Shown here in pieces: positions 41,437 to 49,482 of a stretch of DNA of 64,000 nt (its first letter is position 1; the number at the start of each line of letters is the position of its first letter). The stretch is from assembly GCA_018228665.1 (NCBI GenBank), contig CP073692.1:1996046-2060045 (forward strand), written 5' to 3'. The notes beneath the pieces are model-generated. The model ran no database searches, was not told the origin of the DNA, and saw nothing but the letters and a program-made list of their open reading frames with translations. The position numbers were made by a program, and so were the translations under genes. This stretch comes from Faecalicatena sp. Marseille-Q4148 (GTDB lineage: Bacteria; Bacillota; Clostridia; Lachnospirales; Lachnospiraceae).

Positions 41437-41568
41437 GCGTTCCAACGGAACGCGCAGCCATTGCCACCGGCAATGATCTCAGGGGTTTGGGGATATGTCA
41501 CCAACAAGCATTTAGCAGGAATTCCGGAACGGGATTTCTGCTAAATACGCAATCTTACGTAAGATTGC
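41437..41568. repeat. Cluster of five hairpins downstream of the relaxase
   Basis: Five dyads follow the relaxase. They are GCGTTCC/GGAACGC (41437-41453), ATTGCC/GGCAAT (41460-41474), GTTTGG...CCAAC (41485-41505), TTTAGCAG...CTGCTAAA (41511-41545) and a perfect 20-bp palindrome, GCAATCTTAC/GTAAGATTGC (41549-41568). They occupy the first part of the 363-nt gap 41414-41776. oriT-like or element-junction roles are possible but unproven. Confidence 0.65.
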
Positions 41569-41625
41569 ATTGCTTGCCAGTAGTTTTAAGAGTCTTTGGC
41601 AGAGGATCTGTTTACAGTTGCCGCA

Positions 41626-41654
41626 TTGATAAACCTTTGATAACTGCCTATAAT
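41626..41654 (+). promoter_or_regulatory. Sigma-A-type promoter upstream of the response-regulator gene
   Basis: TTGATA (41626-41631), a 17-nt spacer and TATAAT (41649-41654) form a near-consensus promoter that could give basal expression of the two-component system. Confidence 0.65.
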
Positions 41655-41708
41655 AGAGTTATTATTTTGAACTGCTATAACAGAGAAATGCAAAAAAATA
41701 AAATTTTT

Positions 41709-41748
41709 TGTCCGCTGTAACATTTCGCGGACATTTGCCTGTTATACT
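41709..41748 (+). promoter_or_regulatory. Response-regulator operator and second promoter
   Basis: TGTCCGC...GCGGACA (41709-41733) surrounds TGTAACATTTC, the motif repeated before 43665, 44605 and 48116. A TATACT -10 (41743-41748) follows, with the operator where a -35 would be. This is the usual geometry for an OmpR-type activator; autoregulation is inferred. Confidence 0.65.
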
Positions 41749-41776
41749 ATCTGCAAAAAGCAAAGGAAGTGAGGAT

Positions 41777-42469
41777 ATGAAGCAGATTTTAATTGTCGAG
41801 GACGACAGTTTTTTGAATAAGATGTTAGACTATAACCTGACCGCAGACGGCTACGGCGTGACTTCTGCCCTAAATGCCAGAACCGCAGCCGACGCCATCC
41901 GCCAGCGGGAATTTGATTTAGTGCTGCTGGACATCAACCTGCCAGACGGCAACGGTTTTGAGCTGTGCAAGCGGATAAAGCCCCAGCACCCGGACACTAT
42001 TGTAATTTTCCTGACCGCCAACAATCAGGAGAGCGACCAGATACGGGGCTATGAGGTGGGGGCGGTGGATTACATCACAAAGCCCTTTGTGATCGGGGCC
42101 TTGCAGCGAAAAATCAAAGCCATGTTCGCCATGCTGGAACACCACAAACCGGCCAAGGACATTTACGACGACGGGCGGCTGTTTCTGGACTTCTCGGAGC
42201 AGACGGCCTCCTTAAACGGCAAGCCACTGACCCTATCCCCGATGGAGTATAAAATGCTGAACCTGTTCCGCAAAAATCCCCGGCAAGTGCTGACCCGTGG
42301 GCAGCTTTTGGAAAAGCTGTGGGATATAGACGAGAGGTTTGTGGACGAACACACCCTGACAACCTCCATCAGCCGGATTCGCAGCAAGATCGAATCTGAT
42401 GGCGGCGCGCCCTACATCAAGACCGTTTACGGTATGGGCTATCAATGGACGGGAGGCGAGGCAAAATGA
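41777..42469 (+). CDS. OmpR-family response regulator
   Basis: The 230-residue protein has a receiver domain with the acidic pair at 9-10, phospho-acceptor Asp52 (LLDINLPDGNG), Lys102 (YITKP) and a C-terminal winged helix (LSPMEYKMLNLFRKNPRQVL ... TVYGMGYQW). ATG 41777 follows GGAAGTGAGGAT. It overlaps the kinase gene by 4 nt. The repeated TGTAACATTTC operator before four transcription units in this island is the probable target (inference). The regulated genes resemble antimicrobial-peptide response systems. Confidence 0.93.
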   Translation: MKQILIVEDDSFLNKMLDYNLTADGYGVTSALNARTAADAIRQREFDLVLLDINLPDGNGFELCKRIKPQHPDTIVIFLTANNQESDQIRGYEVGAVDYITKPFVIGALQRKIKAMFAMLEHHKPAKDIYDDGRLFLDFSEQTASLNGKPLTLSPMEYKMLNLFRKNPRQVLTRGQLLEKLWDIDERFVDEHTLTTSISRIRSKIESDGGAPYIKTVYGMGYQWTGGEAK

Positions 42470-43497
42470 AGGTTAAGAACCTCTCGGTAAAGCGGCTGTT
42501 TGGCCGGGTGGCAATAGGGCTTGTCCTCTCCATGTCCGGGATCACCATAGCCCTGTTTCTTGTGACAAAACAGACGGCGGTGCTGCTGACTGGCGGGGCG
42601 CTGTTGCTGTGCGCCCTTGTGGGGATTTTTGTACTGACGCAGGCGTTTGGAAAGCGGCTGTCGCAGTTTACCGCTGACCTGTGCCAGACCTTAGACCACA
42701 TGATCGCCGGGAATGAAGCGCCCCAGCGCCCAGAGGACAGCGAAACCCAGCTTGCCAGAATTGGACATCGGCTGGCAAGGCTTTATCAGATCATGCAGGA
42801 GAACCGCCGCCGGGTGGACGAGGAACGGCAGGAGTTACAGACCCTTGTATCGGATATTTCCCATCAGGTGAAAACGCCGGTAAGCAATCTGAAAATGGCG
42901 ACGGACACCCTGCTGGAAAAGTCTATGACCGAGGCGGAGCGCACCGACTTTATCCGGGGAATCCGCAGCCAGACGGATAAGCTGGACTTTCTCTTTCAGG
43001 CCCTTGTGAAAACCTCCCGGCTGGAAACAGGCGTGATCCAGTTGGATAAGAAGCTGGGCCGCCTATTTGATACTGTGGCGCAGGCCATGAGTGGGATCGT
43101 GTATGCAGCGGAGAAAAAGGAAATTGCCGTGTCCGTGGACTGCCCGGAGGATTTGACCGTTTCCCATGACAGCAAGTGGACATCCGAAGCCCTCTTTAAC
43201 CTGCTGGACAATGCGGTGAAGTACACCTCGGCGGGCGGGAAAATCGCTGTGTCGGTGGTGCTGTGGGAAATGTATGTGGAGATCAAAGTGACCGACACCG
43301 GCAAGGGCATTTCCGAAAGCAATCAGGCTGCCATCTTCCGGCGCTTCTATCGTGAGGAAGAAGTACACGAACAGCAGGGCGTGGGCATTGGCCTGTATCT
43401 GGCCCGCGAGATCGTAACCCGGCAGGGCGGCTATATCAAAGTGGTTTCGGAGCCGGGCAAGGGTTCGAAATTTTCTATTATGCTGCCTACAAAATAA
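42466..43497 (+). CDS. Sensor histidine kinase
   Basis: The 343-residue kinase has two close membrane helices (about 13-33 and 38-58) with almost no extracytoplasmic loop. A HAMP-like linker follows, then HisKA with His133 (VSDISHQVKTPVSNLK), and HATPase_c with FNLLDNAVKY, DTGKGI and GVGIGLYLAREIV. The tiny external loop is typical of intramembrane-sensing kinases that work with an ABC transporter, in line with the FtsX transporter downstream. It partners the overlapping response regulator. Confidence 0.93.
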   Translation: MKVKNLSVKRLFGRVAIGLVLSMSGITIALFLVTKQTAVLLTGGALLLCALVGIFVLTQAFGKRLSQFTADLCQTLDHMIAGNEAPQRPEDSETQLARIGHRLARLYQIMQENRRRVDEERQELQTLVSDISHQVKTPVSNLKMATDTLLEKSMTEAERTDFIRGIRSQTDKLDFLFQALVKTSRLETGVIQLDKKLGRLFDTVAQAMSGIVYAAEKKEIAVSVDCPEDLTVSHDSKWTSEALFNLLDNAVKYTSAGGKIAVSVVLWEMYVEIKVTDTGKGISESNQAAIFRRFYREEEVHEQQGVGIGLYLAREIVTRQGGYIKVVSEPGKGSKFSIMLPTK

Positions 43498-43499
43498 AA

Positions 43500-43541
43500 C
43501 GCGGCGGACGGCCATTTCCGGCTGCCCGCCGTAAATTTTTT
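43500..43541 (+). terminator. Terminator after the histidine kinase gene
   Basis: CGGCGGAC...GCCCGCCG is followed by TAAATTTTTTT, immediately after the kinase stop. Confidence 0.65.
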
Positions 43542-43542
43542 T

Positions 43543-43618
43543 GAAATGTCCGAGCGTTGTAACATTTCACCCCGATTTTCAATGAAATTTTTTGGCCGCT
43601 GTAACATTTCGCGGACAT
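43543..43618 (+). promoter_or_regulatory. Duplicated operator upstream of the secreted-protein gene
   Basis: Two TGTAACATTTC motifs (43558-43568 and 43600-43610) lie 42 bp apart. The first is inside GAAATGT/ACATTTC, the second beside GCGGACATTT. An almost identical ~80-bp block recurs at 44483-44560. Confidence 0.75.
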
Positions 43619-43664
43619 TTATGGTTTACCATTATGCTATCACCCAAAACAGGAGGCAAAGACC

Positions 43665-44432
43665 ATGAAAAAAACGATGGCAATTTTATTTATGGCTGCT
43701 GTGACGCTATTGATACCATGTACGGCTTGTCAAGCAGCAGAGAACCACAATGAAGTACTGACACAAGAAAACAAGGAGAACGCTATTAACGGAGGATATA
43801 CCATTACAGATATTACCGACCCCGTTGAAGTTCAAAGCTACATTGAACAGCAAGGCGGTGAATACACTGCCGATATTATGGCTGTTCATCAGGTTACATT
43901 TACCGATTACACTGTAAACGACATCACAAATCCGGCAGAAATCAAAGCCTATCTGGAAAGTCAGGGGCAAGAATATAATGAGAATATTACCGCTATTCAT
44001 CAGATCACTTTTCTTGACGAGGAAGCAACACAAGAGGTTTCCCCTTACGAAGTTGGAAAAAATGAATACTTTGTAAAAGGGTTGAACAAGTCTCCGAAAA
44101 CTGATTATGGAGATATAATTTATCAGAACATCTTTCCTGCTGGAAAAGTTATGATTTCTGAAAGTACCACACTACGCTCCAAAGTCGAAGCAAACGCAGG
44201 AGTGGATGCACAAGTTCTAACAGGACAACTGGGGTTTGAAGTAGAAGGTACAATAGAACGCACGATAGCATGGGAACAGACCTACGCATATCGGGTAAAA
44301 ATCACTGCATATCCAAGATACCAAGTATATACCGGAGAACTTTGGGAGAATGATCCCGTCCTCGACGATCATATCGGTGACTTTGAAGTTTGGAAAGCCG
44401 TTGGATATGACATTGTAGATTCACGAGGATAA
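43665..44432 (+). CDS. Secreted protein with two 37-residue tandem repeats, function unknown
   Basis: The 255-residue protein has a signal peptide (MKKTMAILFMAAVTLLIPCT..., cleavage near CQA-AE). Two tandem repeats follow at about 45-81 and 82-118: YTITDITDPVEVQSYIEQQG versus YTVNDITNPAEIKAYLESQG, each ending in ...AVHQVTF or ...AIHQITF. The C-terminal half is strand-rich (TTLRSKVEANAGVDAQVLTG ... YRVKITAYPRYQVYTGELW) and free of Cys. I recognise no family. It is less GC-rich than its neighbours and is bracketed by two copies of the same operator/promoter block, so it looks like an inserted, co-regulated cargo gene. AGGAGGCAAAGACC precedes the ATG. Confidence 0.75.
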   Translation: MKKTMAILFMAAVTLLIPCTACQAAENHNEVLTQENKENAINGGYTITDITDPVEVQSYIEQQGGEYTADIMAVHQVTFTDYTVNDITNPAEIKAYLESQGQEYNENITAIHQITFLDEEATQEVSPYEVGKNEYFVKGLNKSPKTDYGDIIYQNIFPAGKVMISESTTLRSKVEANAGVDAQVLTGQLGFEVEGTIERTIAWEQTYAYRVKITAYPRYQVYTGELWENDPVLDDHIGDFEVWKAVGYDIVDSRG

Positions 44433-44440
44433 TTTTTTAT

Positions 44441-44472
44441 GGGGGATGTATGGGTGAGCATTCCCCTATTTT
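44441..44472 (+). terminator. Terminator after the secreted-protein gene
   Basis: GGGGGATG (44441-44448) pairs with CATTCCCC (44459-44466, one G-U), followed by TATTTT. Confidence 0.6.
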
Positions 44473-44482
44473 CTAAAGAATT

Positions 44483-44550
44483 GAAATGTCCGAGCATTGT
44501 AACATTTCACCCTGATTTTCAATGAAATTTTTTGGCCGCTGTAACATTTC
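44483..44550 (+). promoter_or_regulatory. Second copy of the duplicated operator
   Basis: TGTAACATTTC occurs at 44498-44508 and 44540-44550, again 42 bp apart and in the same flanking sequence as 43543-43618. It drives the small membrane protein/ABC operon. Confidence 0.75.
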
Positions 44551-44604
44551 GCGGACATTTGGGGTTTACAATGACCTTATCAACAAAAGTGAGGAGGCGA
44601 CACA

Positions 44605-44865
44605 ATGGAACTGACCCCGACCTTGATTTTGAATCTGGCGCTGCTGATCGTCCCGCCCGTTGCCCTTGTGCTGGTGTTCCGGCAATGGCTGGCCCGGCAC
44701 ATCCGCTGGACGGTTGCCTTGACTGCCCTCTGTGATGTTCTCCTATTTTGGGATGAACTGTTTTACTATGAGAGCTTCGGACTGTTCGCTGTGCTGATTC
44801 TGGTACAGTTGGCGGCCACCGGCACAGCAGCGTTCCGCATTTACAACAAACAAAGAAAGGATTGA
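44605..44865 (+). CDS. Small membrane protein of the ABC operon
   Basis: The 86-residue protein has three hydrophobic helices (about 7-27, 33-52, 56-78), joined by the charged bits RQWLARHIRW and DELFYYES, and a basic end. GTGAGGAGGCGACACA precedes the ATG. It is 5 nt upstream of the ATPase gene, so it is probably an accessory subunit or sensor for the transporter (inference). No named family is recognised. Confidence 0.65.
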   Translation: MELTPTLILNLALLIVPPVALVLVFRQWLARHIRWTVALTALCDVLLFWDELFYYESFGLFAVLILVQLAATGTAAFRIYNKQRKD

Positions 44866-44870
44866 ATTTT

Positions 44871-45536
44871 ATGAGCATTTTGCAGACTATCGACCTGAAA
44901 AAGTATTACGGCACAGAGCCGAATATCACCCGCGCCCTTGACGGTGTGAACTTCTCCGTAAATGACGGTGAATTTGTGGCCGTTGTGGGAACCTCCGGCA
45001 GCGGCAAGTCCACCCTGCTTCACATGATGGGCGGGCTGGACACCCCTACTTCTGGCAATGTCATTGTCCGGGACAAAGAGCTGTCGAAAATGAACGACGA
45101 ACAGCTCACCATCTTCCGCCGCCGCAACATCGGCTTTATCTTCCAGAACTATAACCTTGTTCCCATCTTGAATGTGTATGAGAACATTGTCCTGCCGGTG
45201 GAGCTGGACGGGGACACGGTGGATCAGAAGTTTTTGGACGAGATCGTTCACCTGCTGGGGCTGGAAGATAAACTGAAAAATATGCCGAACAATCTTTCCG
45301 GCGGACAGCAGCAGCGTGTGGCTATCGCCCGCGCCCTGATTACCAAACCGGCTATTGTGCTGGCCGACGAGCCGACCGGCAATCTTGACAGCAAGACCAG
45401 TGCCGAGGTGCTGGGTCTTATCAAGCGCACCAGCGCAGAGTTCCGGCAAACTGTTGTGATGATTACCCACAATGACGACATAGCCCGTCTTGCAGATCGG
45501 ATTGTCCGCATTGAGGACGGAAAGATTGTAGAGTAA
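44871..45536 (+). CDS. ABC transporter ATP-binding protein (MacB/LolD type)
   Basis: The 221-residue ATPase has Walker A GTSGSGKST (residues 40-48), the Q-loop FIFQNYNLVPIL, signature LSGGQQQRVAIARAL, Walker B VLADEPTGNLD and the switch His in VMITHN. The subtype matches LolD/MacB/BceA transporters that act on envelope peptides. ATG 44871 is preferred over the upstream TTG. The FtsX permease follows 14 nt later. Confidence 0.93.
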   Translation: MSILQTIDLKKYYGTEPNITRALDGVNFSVNDGEFVAVVGTSGSGKSTLLHMMGGLDTPTSGNVIVRDKELSKMNDEQLTIFRRRNIGFIFQNYNLVPILNVYENIVLPVELDGDTVDQKFLDEIVHLLGLEDKLKNMPNNLSGGQQQRVAIARALITKPAIVLADEPTGNLDSKTSAEVLGLIKRTSAEFRQTVVMITHNDDIARLADRIVRIEDGKIVE

Positions 45537-45550
45537 GGAGGTGGCAGGCT

Positions 45551-47929
45551 ATGACATGGCCTTTTGAGAATGATACCAGCGCCATTACAAAGAAGCTGGC
45601 AAATAAAAGTTTGAAAAGCGAGAAGCGCCGGAATCTGATGGTAGTGATTGCCGTTGCGCTGGCGGCATTTCTGATCTGCTTTACGGGAATTGTGTCTACT
45701 TCCCTGACACAAATGCAACGCAATCAGGTTCTCGATACTTATGAGGCGGTCTGGCTGGGCGTGGAGGAAAACGACATTGAAACCCTGAAAGGAGTGCCGG
45801 AGTTTGAGCGCGTAGGCGGCTACTATATGCTGGGTGAGGAGCTTTCAGAACAGGGCTATCATGCCTCTTATGTATATAATGACGCAGAAATGATGGAGAT
45901 TGGGCGCGACCAAATGAAGCTATTGGAGGGGAAGCTGCCCCAAAAATCAAATGAAGTTGTCGTAAGCGAATACTTTCTCTCCACCTATGGAAACAATGCC
46001 AAGATCGGGGACACTGTGACCTTAGATACAGAGAGTTTTCATGGTGATTATGTCGTTACCGGCATTATGGACAGCGTAAATGAAAAAGAAGCGAATACCT
46101 GCGCTATCATTATCTCTAAAGCTGCTTTGGTGGGATGGGCAGGGTTTAACCCCGCTGGGTATCGCGCCTATGCCCATTTCAAAAACAGCGTCCAGTTGGA
46201 CGAAGAACTGATGACCTCTTATTGCAGGGAGATTGCGGAGGAATATCAGCTTTCTATGCCCAAAATGAACAGCAAATATTTTGCTTATGCTTCTAAATCC
46301 TTTGATTTTTTACCGATTGTTGGTGTGATTGTTATTGTTCTGAACGGCGGCTATATTGTGATCCAGAGTATCTTCCGTATCTCCATCAATGACAAAATCC
46401 AAAGCTACGGGCAGCTTCGGACGATTGGTGCAACGCCAAAGCAAATCAAGCGGATTGTAAAGCGGGAGGGGCGCAAACTCGGCAGTATCGGAATTTTGAT
46501 TGGTACAGTGTTGGGCGTATGTGGCGGTTTTCTCCTGTTTCCTAAGGGTTTTAACGCTGTTTCCTATGTGGCAATGGTTATTTTGACACTCATAAGCAGT
46601 TGGATCATGGTATCTGTTTCCATCCGTAAGCCGGTAAAAATTGCGGCAGGGATTTCCCCGATTGAAGCCGTCCGTTTTACCCCAGCGCAAAAGAATATCC
46701 GCAGCCGTAAAAAGAACATCAAGCTCAATCCTGTTTCAATGGGAATTGCAAATTTTAAGCGCGACCGAAAAAAGACCGTTGCTATTGTAGCCTCATTGAG
46801 TTTGGGCGGAATTATCCTGCTTGTGGTATCCTCCATTGTTTTGCTGCGCTCCCCAGAGGCACTTGCAAGACGATTTTTCCCGGATGGCGACTATAAGATT
46901 TATTTGGATTCAAAATTGCCAGAACAAGAAGTTATGGCAGCGGGAAATCCGCTGAATAAGGAATTAAAGCAGGAAATCTTATCTATTGATGGCGTTACAG
47001 ATATAATTCCAAGCAGGCAATCTCTCCATGCAACCGTTAAGACCAACATTAATCAAACCTCTGGTATGTGTGATATGCTGAACGACCAGAATTATGCGGC
47101 AGTTGAAGCGGCTTTGACGGAGGGAACGATGCCAAAAGATTCCCACAGCATTGTACTTGAATATACTATACTAAATCACTATGAAGATATGGGGGTTGGT
47201 TCGACAGTTGACTTTTATTTTGGAGATGGACAACCGCCTGTTTCTGTTACCATATCGGGAGTGTATAATTCAAGCAAGGTATATACAGGACATGGAAAAA
47301 TGCACCTCGATGGAGCGATCCTTTTTGCACCAGAAGCATTGTTCCACGAACTGTGCCCAGAAATCACTTCTTTTGATTTTTCATGGAGCATTGTGAATGA
47401 CCCGAAAAAAACGGACTATGTGGGGGCTGAATTGAAAAATATTGTAGTCGCTCATACTGATATTGCATTAGATGATATTGATACTATAATTGAGTATGAA
47501 AAAATGATAAACTCTTTTGCGTTTGGCAGTATGGAGATACTTTCATGGCTGGTATTCCTCTTTGGCGTTATCAACCTTATCAATACGACACTCTCTAATC
47601 AGATGGCCCGAAAGCAGGAAAACAGTATTCTGCGTTCCATTGGTCTGACCCAAAGGCAGCTATACAAAATGAACATCTGCGAGGGGCTGTGCTATGCGCT
47701 CTTTGCAACATTGGCGACACTGATCGTTGGGCTTCCGGCTTCCATCTTTGCTTGCAGAAAAATGAGTGTAGGTTCTTTTGCCGGAAATGTAGTGCCTTAC
47801 AAATTCCCGGTTTTGGAAATGGGACTGTTCATTCTGGTATTGTTCGGAATGGAGCTGATCTTGTCTGTATGGACAATCCGCAGACAGAAAAAACAATCTC
47901 TGATTGAACAAATGCGGGCGATGGAATAA
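45551..47929 (+). CDS. FtsX-family ABC transporter permease
   Basis: The 792-residue permease begins with an N-terminal helix (about 28-48) and a large extracytoplasmic domain. Three helices follow around 255-375, then a second extracytoplasmic domain (about 440-650) and three C-terminal helices. The duplicated FtsX motif is visible as YGQLRTIGATPKQIKRIVKR and ENSILRSIGLTQRQLYKMNI. Such MacB/FtsX-like permeases give resistance to, or sense, antimicrobial peptides. AAGGAGGTGGCAGGCT precedes the ATG. A terminator follows. Confidence 0.92.
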   Translation: MTWPFENDTSAITKKLANKSLKSEKRRNLMVVIAVALAAFLICFTGIVSTSLTQMQRNQVLDTYEAVWLGVEENDIETLKGVPEFERVGGYYMLGEELSEQGYHASYVYNDAEMMEIGRDQMKLLEGKLPQKSNEVVVSEYFLSTYGNNAKIGDTVTLDTESFHGDYVVTGIMDSVNEKEANTCAIIISKAALVGWAGFNPAGYRAYAHFKNSVQLDEELMTSYCREIAEEYQLSMPKMNSKYFAYASKSFDFLPIVGVIVIVLNGGYIVIQSIFRISINDKIQSYGQLRTIGATPKQIKRIVKREGRKLGSIGILIGTVLGVCGGFLLFPKGFNAVSYVAMVILTLISSWIMVSVSIRKPVKIAAGISPIEAVRFTPAQKNIRSRKKNIKLNPVSMGIANFKRDRKKTVAIVASLSLGGIILLVVSSIVLLRSPEALARRFFPDGDYKIYLDSKLPEQEVMAAGNPLNKELKQEILSIDGVTDIIPSRQSLHATVKTNINQTSGMCDMLNDQNYAAVEAALTEGTMPKDSHSIVLEYTILNHYEDMGVGSTVDFYFGDGQPPVSVTISGVYNSSKVYTGHGKMHLDGAILFAPEALFHELCPEITSFDFSWSIVNDPKKTDYVGAELKNIVVAHTDIALDDIDTIIEYEKMINSFAFGSMEILSWLVFLFGVINLINTTLSNQMARKQENSILRSIGLTQRQLYKMNICEGLCYALFATLATLIVGLPASIFACRKMSVGSFAGNVVPYKFPVLEMGLFILVLFGMELILSVWTIRRQKKQSLIEQMRAME

Positions 47930-47942
47930 CCGTATGGGATTG

Positions 47943-47971
47943 GCGGGGCGGCGTGTGCTGCCCCGCTTTTT
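47943..47971 (+). terminator. Terminator after the FtsX permease gene
   Basis: GCGGGGC (47943-47949) pairs with GCCCCGC (47960-47966), followed by TTTTT. Confidence 0.88.
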
Positions 47972-48009
47972 CCGCCATTTCTCAAAAAATTTTTGAAATG
48001 TCCGAGCGT

Positions 48010-48073
48010 TGTAACAATTCAGCCTGTTTTTTTGTCGAAATCAAAGGTACCTCGGACATTTGTGTAACATTTG
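48010..48073 (+). promoter_or_regulatory. Degenerate operator upstream of the double-receiver gene
   Basis: TGTAACAATTC (48010-48020) and TGTAACATTTG (48063-48073) resemble the two-site operators at 43.5 and 44.5 kb, but the spacing is 53 bp and each half has one mismatch. Confidence 0.5.
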
Positions 48074-48115
48074 TAGTTTATGCTTGTGGTAAATCAATAT
48101 TGGGGGTGAGGACAC

Positions 48116-48886
48116 ATGAAAAAGATACTGCTGATCGACGACAGCGACACCTATACATGGTGTCTGCAAAAATACTTACAGCACCGGGGCTACCCGGTGA
48201 AAACGGCTTGTACGCTGAAAGAAGCGCGAGCTGCCATTCAAGAGGAAATGCCGCTGGTGGTCTGCTGTGATCTCGACCTGCCGGATGGTTCCGGCATGGA
48301 CTTTCTGGACGAGGTGCGGATCACAGATAAGAAGCTGCCTTTTATTCTGGTGTCCTGCCATGACAAAGACGACTACGAACAGGAGGCCATGCGCCGGGGC
48401 GCGACGCTGTGCATGGACAAAATGAAAGGTCCGCTGCTGCAAGATAAGCTGGTGGAATACGCCTACCGGCAGTTGTCCGGCGAAAAGGCCCCGACTTTTC
48501 ACAAGCTGCTCTTTGTCCATGCGGAAGATACCAGTGCCGGAGTGCTGCGGGCGGCTATGCTGCAAAAGGGCTTTGACCTGATTCTGGTTTCCTCGATTGG
48601 GGAGGCCAAGCGCCGGATTTTTGAGGATAAGGAAATTGAACTGGTCCTGTGCGATCTGGAACTGCCGGACGGCACAGCAATGGAGCTGTTTCATACGCTG
48701 CGGCGGGTGGCGGGGATGTTCCAAATGAAGAATCCCCCTGTCCGGCTTCTGCCGTTCTTTATCCTCACCGAGAGCAACGACCTTGCCACGGAATATGAAT
48801 ACCGGCATGAGGGCGTGAACGACTATATCACCGCCCCGGTGAATATCCCGGAGCTGATCCGGCGGGTTCTGTTCTTTGTGGAATGA
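48116..48886 (+). CDS. Tandem receiver-domain protein without output domain
   Basis: The 256-residue protein consists of two CheY-like domains. The first (1-115) has Asp8/9-type acidic residues, Asp52 (CCDLDLPDGSG) and Lys102, so it should be phosphorylatable. The second (about 128-256) keeps Asp180 (LCDLELPDGTA), but the conserved Lys is Ala240 (DYITAPVN) and the acidic pair is HAED, so it is probably a degenerate receiver. There is no DNA-binding or enzymatic domain. It may act as a phosphate sink or protein-binding modulator of the nearby two-component system (inference). ATG follows TGGGGGTGAGGACAC. Confidence 0.85.
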   Translation: MKKILLIDDSDTYTWCLQKYLQHRGYPVKTACTLKEARAAIQEEMPLVVCCDLDLPDGSGMDFLDEVRITDKKLPFILVSCHDKDDYEQEAMRRGATLCMDKMKGPLLQDKLVEYAYRQLSGEKAPTFHKLLFVHAEDTSAGVLRAAMLQKGFDLILVSSIGEAKRRIFEDKEIELVLCDLELPDGTAMELFHTLRRVAGMFQMKNPPVRLLPFFILTESNDLATEYEYRHEGVNDYITAPVNIPELIRRVLFFVE

Positions 48887-48955
48887 AATCATTATACATA
48901 TAAAAATATGTCTTTATGTCTTTGTAGTGGACAGGATAGACGCTTTTTTATGAGA

Positions 48956-48996
48956 AATTGGTCAGGACAGTAAATTTATTGTCCCGACCAATTTTT
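48956..48996 (+). terminator. Terminator after the double-receiver gene
   Basis: AATTGGTC(a)GGACA pairs with TGTCC(c)GACCAATT, followed by TTT. It separates this gene from the GntR operon. Confidence 0.85.
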
Positions 48997-49040
48997 GCTA
49001 TTATGAACTTTTCTTAAACTATATTGCTTTTTGAAACTCT

Positions 49041-49063
49041 GTGTGTTATACTGTTATACACAA
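49041..49063 (+). promoter_or_regulatory. GntR promoter with overlapping dyad
   Basis: A TATACT -10 (49047-49052) lies within GTGTTATAC...GTTATACAC, a near-palindrome with the direct repeat GTTATAC (49045 and 49053). This fits autorepression by the downstream YtrA-type GntR protein. Confidence 0.6.
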
Positions 49064-49098
49064 CAGCATAACAGTTAAAACACACGGAGGATGCAGCA

Positions 49099-49482
49099 AT
49101 GAAACTGATTATTTCAAATGTATCTGGCGTCCCCATATACGAGCAGATTAAGCAGCAGATCAAGGCGGCTATTTTATCCGGCGAGCTTCAAGCCGAAGAA
49201 ACTTTGCCCTCCCTTAGAACACTTGCCAAAGATTTAAAGATCAGCGTCTTAACAGTGACAAAGGCATACACAGAATTAGAGCAAGAGGGTTTTGTTAAAA
49301 ATGTGCAGGGGCGCGGATGTTTCGTAATGGGTTCTGGTTCAGAACTGATTAAGGAGCAGCTCATTTGCAAAGTAGAAAACAATCTCACCGAAGCAATAAA
49401 AGCTGCAAGAATGGCAAATCTATCCACAGAGGAATTACATCGCCTTTTGGACATTTTAACGGAGGTAAAAACAGATGACTAA
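49099..49482 (+). CDS. GntR-family regulator, YtrA type
   Basis: The 127-residue protein has a winged helix (VPIYEQIKQQIKAAILSGEL, LPSLRTLAKDLKISVLTVTK, AYTELEQEGFVKNVQGRGCF) and only a short helical C-terminus. That is the YtrA subclass, which represses linked ABC exporter genes until cell-wall antibiotics appear. GGAGGATGCAGCA precedes the ATG. It overlaps the ATPase gene by 8 nt, and a dyad covers its promoter. Confidence 0.92.
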   Translation: MKLIISNVSGVPIYEQIKQQIKAAILSGELQAEETLPSLRTLAKDLKISVLTVTKAYTELEQEGFVKNVQGRGCFVMGSGSELIKEQLICKVENNLTEAIKAARMANLSTEELHRLLDILTEVKTDD

